Below, piece by piece: positions 6,258-10,741 of a DNA stretch of 10,741 nucleotides. The notes below the pieces were generated by a model. That model saw only the letters and a list, made by a program, of their open reading frames with translations. It did not search any database and was not told where the DNA came from. The DNA lies in NCBI GenBank assembly GCA_022837185.1, contig JALHJD010000077.1, positions 1-10,741 on the forward strand. Reading direction: 5' to 3'. Numbering within the stretch: position 1 is the first letter of the stretch; each line of letters begins with the position of its first letter. The DNA is from Desulfobacteraceae bacterium. Lineage in GTDB: Bacteria > Desulfobacterota > Desulfobulbia > Desulfobulbales > Desulfobulbaceae. The position numbers were made by a program, and so were the translations under genes.

Positions 6258-6356
6258 CCCCTCATCCGCCCTTCGGGCACCTTCTCCCCGAGGAGAAGGG
6301 TGTTTTTTATAACCCCTCTACCACTGGGAGAGGGTGGCCGGAGGCCGGGTGAGGGG
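6258..6356. repeat. REP/BIME-like 99-base imperfect inverted repeat
   Basis: The outer arms CCCCTCATCCG (6258-6268) and CGGGTGAGGGG (6346-6356) are complementary, allowing one G-T pair. Inside are hairpins GCCC-TTC-GGGC (6268-6278), TTCTCC-CCGA-GGAGAA, CCCTCT..AGAGGG, and GGCC-GGA-GGCC (6337-6346). Read inward from each end both arms follow one pattern, CCCTCAyCCG..CGG..ACCyTCTCCC, so it is two inverted copies of one palindromic unit around an AT-rich centre (TTTTTTATAA). Similar CCCTCA..CTCCCC units are common intergenic REP-type elements in proteobacteria. Confidence 0.75.
6278..6310 (+). terminator. Terminator-like hairpin plus T-run inside the REP-like element
   Basis: CACCTTCTCC-CCGA-GGAGAAGGGTG forms a stem with one bulge and is followed at once by TTTTTT. 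The geometry is that of a Rho-independent terminator for plus-strand transcripts. No plus-strand gene precedes it, so if active it would block antisense transcription into the phosphatase end of the operon; it may simply be part of the repeat. Confidence 0.4.
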
Positions 6357-6397
6357 TCTTCCGGCTGCAAGCCGCAAACTTCTTCTGTCCACCCGAT

Positions 6398-6450
6398 GGG
6401 TGCGAATTTCTTAATCCAGCGCAGGAAATACCGTATCGAAATTGAAAATC
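6398..6450 (+). repeat. Direct repeat copy 3
   Basis: GGGTGCGAATTTC followed by CCAGCGCAGGAAATACCGTATCG-type sequence (core from 6420) and AAATTGAAAATC. It stops two bases before the phosphatase stop codon at 6452-6454. The CGCAGGAArTACCGTATCGAAAT core differs from copy 1 by a single base. Confidence 0.8.
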
Positions 6451-6451
6451 C

Positions 6452-7102
6452 TTACTCAACCGGCGCCTCAGTATTGTCTGGATCGCCGTCCAGGGACAAG
6501 GCGTTCAACCGGTAGAGATACAACCCTTTTTCGGTTTGTTCAAGCAGATGCAGATGGGCGGGTTCGACGACCCGCGGCTCGTCCGGCAGAAACGCACGGC
6601 CCAGAATATGATACAGCAGGCACTTGATCACCCCTTCATGGCAGACGATCAGGATCGACTTGCCGGGCCATCGGCGGCCGGCTTCCTCCAGTGCAGCCGC
6701 CGTCCGGTCCAGGACCTGCAGCCGCGATTCGCCCTCCGGGGGGGTGAAGCGCCAGCCGAGCCTTTCCTGGGCACGGAGCTCGGTTTTGTATTGCTTTTTT
6801 AGTTCGGCCAGGGGCAGGCCGGTCCAGCGGCCCCAGTCCTGTTCCCGCAATCGTGGATCGGTCCGCACGGGCAGGCGGAGGATACGGTTTATCCGTTCCG
6901 CGGTGGCGGCAGCCCGGCCGAGATCGCTGCACAGGATGGCGTACCATTTCAGGGCCTGGAGCCGGGCCCCCCATTCCAGCGCGGCCTGCTGTCCGGCGGC
7001 GGAAAGCGGGCTGTCCTGCTGGCCCTGGATCCGCCGTTCCTCATTCCACCCGGTCCGGGCGTGGCGAATCAGGCCGATGAGGGTGGAACCGTGGCGCTTC
7101 AT
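6452..7102 (-). CDS. Histidine phosphatase family protein (phosphoglycerate mutase-like)
   Basis: 216 residues, typical of GpmB/CobC-type cytoplasmic phosphatases. The catalytic set is complete: R13 and H14 in LIRHARTGWNEERRIQG (phospho-acceptor His), R63 in SDLGRAAATAE, E87 in LREQDWGRWTG and H155 in VCHEG. The family motif is usually RHGxTxWN; here Gly is replaced by Ala (RHARTGWN), a tolerated change. The ATG overlaps the stop of the upstream GT4 gene (ATGA) and is preceded by GGAGAG at 5 bases, so it is translationally coupled to the glycosyltransferases. That suggests dephosphorylation of a sugar phosphate or a lipid-linked or phosphorylated glycan intermediate, but a housekeeping mutase or cobalamin-type phosphatase cannot be excluded. 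Its stop abuts repeat copy 3. Family secure, substrate unknown. Confidence 0.9.
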   Translation of the reverse strand: MKRHGSTLIGLIRHARTGWNEERRIQGQQDSPLSAAGQQAALEWGARLQALKWYAILCSDLGRAAATAERINRILRLPVRTDPRLREQDWGRWTGLPLAELKKQYKTELRAQERLGWRFTPPEGESRLQVLDRTAAALEEAGRRWPGKSILIVCHEGVIKCLLYHILGRAFLPDEPRVVEPAHLHLLEQTEKGLYLYRLNALSLDGDPDNTEAPVE

Positions 7103-8235
7103 CGGCTCTCCGACCTGTCTTTCCTGCGGCGCACCGCCTCCAGGAGGAGCTGTTCCAGCAGGGCGTAGTTGCGTTCCAGGTCATGGCGGCGGCGGATATG
7201 GGCGGCGGCCCGGACGCCCATTTGCTCTCTTTCCTCCCGGCCGGTCAACAGGCGGATAACGGCCTGGTCAAAACCCCGGTCATCAAAGGGTTCGGTGAGC
7301 AGTCCGGTGCGGCCGGCATCGACCACTTCCGGAATACCGCCGTTGTCATAGGCGACCACGGGCAGACCGCATGACTGGGCTTCAAGGTACACCATGCCGA
7401 GCGATTCGTTGATCCCCGGAAAGACGAACAGATCGCCGCCGCTGTACAATTCGAACATCCGGTCCCGGTCGATTCTGCCGGTAAAAATGACCCTGTCGCC
7501 AAGCAGTTTCGCCGCCAGGGAGGCAAGGCGGCGCCTTTCCCGGCCGTTGCCGGCAATGACCAGCAGGAACGCGTGTCCCTGCTGCAACAGCCGGCCGCAG
7601 CTTTCGATGACCTTGATCAGGCCGCGGGTCTTGACATCCGCCCGGAACATGGCGGCGGTGACGATGACCGGCTGCCCGCCTGCCCGCCATTGCCGCCGCA
7701 TGCGCCGGCGGGCATCGTTGTCGCGGATGAACCGGGACGGATCGATGCCGGGCGGCAGGTAACCCAGTCGTTCCGGGGGCAGGAGCCGCTGGAGGTTGAC
7801 AAGGTCGTCCCTGCGGTTGGTCAGCACCAGGTCGGCCGCCAGCAGCGCCTTTCTGTTCAGCACAAAACCGGGCCTGGTCAGGGTGCTTCTGGAAACCCTG
7901 CTCGCATAGCTCCCCTGAAAGATCACGTAGGGCAGACGCAGGGAGGAACAGACGTCCGGGCCGATCAGATCGGGGGCCTTGTAGTAGGTGTGGTAGGTCA
8001 GCCACAGGTCGACGGCCTCCCCGGAGAGCTGCCTGGTGATCCGTTTTTTTTCCAGGACGGCGCGGAGGATGTTCCACGGTTTCCAGAATATCCAGCGGCT
8101 GCGCAGGGTGCTGACGACCCGGACATCATGGCCCCTTTTCCGCAGGTGGTCGTAGAGACCGCCGGCGATGACCAGATCGCCCGAGGGGTGGGGATGCCCT
8201 AACGGTTTGAAAGGGGCATAGAAGGCGATGCGCAT
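7099..8235 (-). CDS. GT4 family glycosyltransferase
   Basis: 378 residues with the GT-B fold of family GT4 (Glycos_transf_1). The N-terminal domain starts at once with MRIAFYAPFKPLGHPHPSGD, the usual first strand and Gly-rich acceptor loop, so no later start is possible. The donor domain shows VIVTAAMFRADVKTRGL near 190-206, LLVIAGNGRERRRL near 224-237, VIFTGRID near 249-256, and the nucleotide-sugar EX7E motif in FPGINESLGMVYLEAQ (E277, E285), followed by PVVAYDNGGIPEVV. It is a retaining, cytoplasmic or membrane-peripheral enzyme using a nucleotide sugar. Its first 37 bases overlap the end of the upstream GT4 gene in another frame; its last 4 bases overlap the phosphatase start. No clear ribosome binding site is seen, consistent with coupling. 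Sugar specificity unknown. Confidence 0.92.
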   Translation of the reverse strand: MRIAFYAPFKPLGHPHPSGDLVIAGGLYDHLRKRGHDVRVVSTLRSRWIFWKPWNILRAVLEKKRITRQLSGEAVDLWLTYHTYYKAPDLIGPDVCSSLRLPYVIFQGSYASRVSRSTLTRPGFVLNRKALLAADLVLTNRRDDLVNLQRLLPPERLGYLPPGIDPSRFIRDNDARRRMRRQWRAGGQPVIVTAAMFRADVKTRGLIKVIESCGRLLQQGHAFLLVIAGNGRERRRLASLAAKLLGDRVIFTGRIDRDRMFELYSGGDLFVFPGINESLGMVYLEAQSCGLPVVAYDNGGIPEVVDAGRTGLLTEPFDDRGFDQAVIRLLTGREEREQMGVRAAAHIRRRHDLERNYALLEQLLLEAVRRRKDRSESR

Positions 8236-9494
8236 GGTTGTTCACAACGGTCGTGGCCGGCGAGAATGCGGCGGTACATATCGGCAAGTTCCCCGATCAG
8301 ACGGCGGTTGTCGAAGGAGGACCGAACCAGTTCCCGACCGCGCGAAACCACCCTGCGGCGAAGGGCTTCATCGTTCAGCAGTCCGACCATGTTTTCGGCC
8401 ATGGCTCCGGCATCGCCGGGCGCGGAGAGCAGGCCGCCGGTTTCGCCACCGATGATTTCCGGCAGGGCGGAGACGGTGGTGGCCACAGCCGGCACCCCCA
8501 TGGCCAGACTTTCCACCAGGACGTTGGGGATGCCGTCCCGGTCGCCGTCGGGTCCTATCTCGCAGCCCAGGGCAAAGAGATCGGCCCGTTGAAATTCCTC
8601 GATGACCCGGGCGTGGGGCAGGGTCCCCTGCCAGCGGCATTGCCCCTGCAGTCCGAGGTCAAAGATCAGTCGGATGATTGCCTCCCGGTCCTCGCCGTCG
8701 CCGATGAGGGTGTAGTGAAAGGGGAAGTTCCGGCCGCGCAGCAGGGCCAGGGCATGCAAAACGGTCGGTATCCCTTTTTTCGCGGTCAGGCGGGCGACGG
8801 TGAGTATTCTGAAGGGCGGCCGGGGCTGTTGCTTTGCCTCGCCGCCGTTGAAGAGGCTCAGGTCGATGCCGTGATAGACTCTGAAGACGGGCGTTGGGCT
8901 GCCGTCCGCCAGGTGGGCAAGATATTGCCGATTGTATTCCGTGCAGGTGACGACCATGGCGGCGCGGCCGATTTTCTCACGCAGCTGCCGGGTATCGGAG
9001 GTATAGATGTCCTTGGCATGGGCGGTAAAGCTGAAGTTCACTCCGCCGAGGAGGCCGGCGAACATGGCCACCGAGGTGGGCGAATGGGCAAAGTGGGCGT
9101 GCAGGTGGACCACCTCCGGGGCCCGGCGCAGGAAGCGGGTGACCAGAAAGGCGGCCTGGAGGAGATGTTTTATGGTCCCCGGGCTGCGGGTGCGGGCGAA
9201 TCGGCCGGCGGCCATCCGCAGTGCTTCCCGGAACCGGGCCGGCATTCCTGTCCCGGCCAGGGCCCCGGCCAGCACCAGGCGGGGGAAGTCGATGAAGAGT
9301 TCCGTCGGCAGGTAATCAACCCGGGCCCGTATTCGGCGGACATTGTCGTGGCAGAAGGGTTCCCGGGGATGGCGCATGGAAAAAATGCGGATCGGGATGC
9401 CCCGTTCCTCCAGCAGCAGTATTTCGTTGGCGATAAAGGTCTCGGAGATGCGGGGATAGCCTTTGAGAACCATGCCCAGGACAGGCGGCTTCAT
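8199..9494 (-). CDS. GT4 family glycosyltransferase, WcaL-like
   Basis: 431 residues. The N-terminal KGYPRISETFIANEI (11-25) and the VHLHAHFAHSPTSVA stretch (129-143) are typical of the colanic-acid WcaL and exopolysaccharide GT4 branch. The donor domain has LTVARLTAKKG near 231-241, YTLIGDGEDRE near 261-271, and DGDRDGIPNVLVESLAMGVP, in which the first Glu of EX7E is Asp (D320, E328), a common variant in this branch. It would transfer a sugar from a nucleotide donor to a lipid-linked glycan at the inner membrane. ATG overlaps the upstream stop (ATGA), with AAGGA ahead at about 9 bases. The C-terminal 15 or so residues (polar, Pro/Ser-rich) lie over the start of the next gene and look dispensable. 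Family secure, linkage unknown. Confidence 0.92.
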   Translation of the reverse strand: MKPPVLGMVLKGYPRISETFIANEILLLEERGIPIRIFSMRHPREPFCHDNVRRIRARVDYLPTELFIDFPRLVLAGALAGTGMPARFREALRMAAGRFARTRSPGTIKHLLQAAFLVTRFLRRAPEVVHLHAHFAHSPTSVAMFAGLLGGVNFSFTAHAKDIYTSDTRQLREKIGRAAMVVTCTEYNRQYLAHLADGSPTPVFRVYHGIDLSLFNGGEAKQQPRPPFRILTVARLTAKKGIPTVLHALALLRGRNFPFHYTLIGDGEDREAIIRLIFDLGLQGQCRWQGTLPHARVIEEFQRADLFALGCEIGPDGDRDGIPNVLVESLAMGVPAVATTVSALPEIIGGETGGLLSAPGDAGAMAENMVGLLNDEALRRRVVSRGRELVRSSFDNRRLIGELADMYRRILAGHDRCEQPCASPSMPLSNR

Positions 9495-10687
9495 TCCCGG
9501 GATTCCTTGAAGCGGTCGATGCGGTCCTTGATGAAGTCGATGCCGTCCAGCTTGAAGGCGGCGATTTTCTGCCGATAGGCCGGCAGCCGGTCAAGCATGG
9601 CGGTGAGCTGACGATGCAGGCGGTCAACGTTCAGATCCTGCCAGGGGAGATAGTCGACCAGTTCCCGCTGCCCGAAGGCCCGGGCGCGAATGAGTTGCTC
9701 CAGTCGGGGCGTTTCCCTGGGAATGATCAGGGAGGGCGTCGCCTGGGTCAATATTTCACAGACTGTATTGTACCCGCCCATGGAGACCACCAGGTCCGCG
9801 GCCCCGAGCATTTCCTCCATGCGGGAATAAAACGGCAGGACCTTGATCTTTAGCGGTCTGGCCCGCCTGGCCAGGTGCCGCCGCTGCTCCTTGGGCATGA
9901 AGGGCCCGGTGATCAGAACGGACTGCACCGCGGGAAGCCGGCAGGACTCGATCATGGCAAGATAGGTGTCCATCATTGTGAAGCCGTCCCCCCCGCCGCC
10001 GGCGGTGACGACGATCATTTTTTCATCGCTGCGGACGCAGAACTTCTTTCTGGTTTTCTGCTTTCTGGAGTCAGTCGCCACCCGGCGGGGCAGGTAGCCG
10101 GTGAAAAACAGTTTGGCGCTGGTCTGCGGCGGTATGCCGTATTCGGCGACCGCGTCATAGATGTCCTGGCGGCCGTACACCCATATCTCCGAATAGAGGT
10201 CATCCAGGTACCGGTACACCTTTTTGTGCTGCCAGTCGCGGCGGACGGTATCGCGATCATCCATGATGTCGCGCAGGCCGAGAACCGTCCTGGTCCGGGG
10301 ATGATATTTCCTGAACCAGCGCAGGATCGGGAGAACTTCACGCTTGAGGCCGAGGGGCTCCTTGTCGACGATGAACAGGTCGGGCTGGAAACTCCTGGCC
10401 GTGGCCGAGATAATGGACTTGCGGATGGCCAGGGCGTGTTCGGCGTTGATCCGGATGGACAGGGCATGATATTCGTCGTTGGTTTTCTTGATCATGCCGG
10501 GGATGCGGACGAAATCGACGTTTTCCGGCAGGCTGAAGCGGCCGGCGATGGGCGAGCCGGTGAGGATGAGGATATTGGTCGATAATGACCGCAAATGGGC
10601 CGCAATCGCCATTGTCCGACGGATATGTCCCAGACCGTAGGTGTCATGGGAGTACATCAGTATGTTGTAAAAGGGGTGGTCTCCCAT
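9491..10687 (-). CDS. COG4671-type (MurG/GT28-like) glycosyltransferase, first copy
   Basis: 398 residues, GT-B fold. The start MGDHPFYNILMYSHDTYGLGHIRRT contains the first strand and GLGH loop (18-21); later come QPDLFIVDKEPLG near 101-113, VLGLRDIMDD near 135-144, FFTGYLPRR near 194-202, MIVVTAGGGGDG near 224-235, ITGPFM near 259-264 and SMGGYNT at 302-308 in the donor site. These align in order with the transferase at 4635-5792. The ATG at 10687 has AAGGAG only 2 bases ahead, which is close. An ATG at 10657 makes a TGATG junction with the upstream frame but would cut away the first strand, so I keep 10687. Substrate unknown; likely the same pathway as the adjacent GT4 enzymes. Confidence 0.87.
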   Translation of the reverse strand: MGDHPFYNILMYSHDTYGLGHIRRTMAIAAHLRSLSTNILILTGSPIAGRFSLPENVDFVRIPGMIKKTNDEYHALSIRINAEHALAIRKSIISATARSFQPDLFIVDKEPLGLKREVLPILRWFRKYHPRTRTVLGLRDIMDDRDTVRRDWQHKKVYRYLDDLYSEIWVYGRQDIYDAVAEYGIPPQTSAKLFFTGYLPRRVATDSRKQKTRKKFCVRSDEKMIVVTAGGGGDGFTMMDTYLAMIESCRLPAVQSVLITGPFMPKEQRRHLARRARPLKIKVLPFYSRMEEMLGAADLVVSMGGYNTVCEILTQATPSLIIPRETPRLEQLIRARAFGQRELVDYLPWQDLNVDRLHRQLTAMLDRLPAYRQKIAAFKLDGIDFIKDRIDRFKESRE

Positions 10688-10741
10688 GACTCCTTGAGAT
10701 ATTCCTGCAGGGAAAAATGTTGCCGGCCGGCCAGTTTCCGG
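10657..10741 (-). CDS. 3' end of an unidentified upstream gene
   Basis: A minus-strand frame runs in from the right edge for 27 codons and stops with TGA at 10659-10657. The visible tail (RKLAGRQHFSLQEYL and then KESWETTPFTTY) has normal protein composition and would overlap the glycosyltransferase start by about 31 bases, in keeping with the 37-base overlap elsewhere in this operon. The other two frames are also open here, so this is a likely rather than certain gene end. No function can be assigned. Confidence 0.42.
   Translation of the reverse strand, partial: RKLAGRQHFSLQEYLKESWETTPFTTY

Larger units (their letters stand above)
5793..6451. other. 659-base intergenic repeat island splitting the glycan operon
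   Basis: No convincing gene lies here; short open frames translate repeats (for example SGSGSLSGSGS or PIPIAIPIP). Contents, left to right: repeat copy 1, a GAAATC-type hexamer tract, about 150 bases of AT-richer unique sequence (5900-6050), a GATCCC-type hexamer tract, repeat copy 2, a hairpin at 6202-6216 with an alternative fold at 6207-6226, a 99-base REP/BIME-like element, a hairpin at 6362-6374, and repeat copy 3, which ends at the phosphatase stop codon. Confidence 0.8.

Noticed and set aside
6018-6312. Small open frames on both strands in the repeat island (70 to 95 codons)
   Set aside because: Their sequence comes from the hexamer tract and palindromes (SGSGSLSGSGS, IPIPIAIPIP) and they lack ribosome binding sites.
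5822-6450. Three repeats as a CRISPR array
   Set aside because: The spacings are about 275 and 300 bases, the units are imperfect, and no cas gene is present.
5793-6451. Insertion sequence or MITE with terminal inverted repeats
   Set aside because: The edge copies are direct, not inverted, no target-site duplication is evident and there is no transposase; I report it only as a repeat island.
8238-9578. Plus-strand open frame of 446 codons
   Set aside because: It is the mirror frame of the WcaL-like GT4 gene, with antisense-type composition and no recognisable domain.

Overview
This GC-rich, densely packed window looks like the chromosome of a Gram-negative, anaerobe-type proteobacterium. 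A Desulfobacterota (former delta-proteobacterial) source is my best guess from gene style and from the intergenic hexamer repeats, but it is inference and no rRNA or other marker confirms it. No tRNA, rRNA, CRISPR array, transposase or phage gene is visible.

Left block (1-2723, minus strand). Three genes are read leftward as one operon: a short FtsX/MacB-type permease, a LolD/MacB-type ABC ATPase, and a large exported protein that runs off the left edge. The last has a signal or anchor segment, a PA-like domain and an M28 aminopeptidase-like domain. The M28 domain keeps the family's sequence skeleton but has lost the metal-binding and catalytic residues, so it looks like a pseudo-peptidase tied to an ABC 'mechanotransmission'-type transporter. 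A perfect TATAAT at 2761-2766 marks a likely operon promoter and supports a shorter permease start.

Middle (2912-3826, plus strand). This is ispH (lytB), the last enzyme of the MEP isoprenoid pathway, transcribed divergently from the ABC operon. Its stop codon overlaps the stop codon of the convergent deacetylase gene.

Right block (3823-10741, minus strand). This is a glycan-assembly cluster read leftward from beyond the right edge: the end of an unknown gene, a MurG/GT28-like (COG4671-type) glycosyltransferase, two GT4 glycosyltransferases, a histidine phosphatase, a repeat island, a second COG4671-type glycosyltransferase and a NodB-like polysaccharide deacetylase. Adjacent genes overlap by 1 to 37 bases, as in a translationally coupled operon, except at the 659-base repeat island (5793-6451). 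The enzymes would together build and trim a surface or storage glycan. No flippase, polymerase or export gene lies in the window, so the product cannot be named.

The repeat island holds three direct copies of a roughly 52-base repeat, two hexanucleotide tracts, several small palindromes and a 99-base REP/BIME-like inverted repeat with a terminator-like hairpin and T-run. Copies 1 and 3 sit almost exactly at the edges of the flanking genes. The most notable items are the pseudo-M28/ABC system, this repeat island, and the deacetylase without a signal peptide paired with two paralogous COG4671-type transferases.
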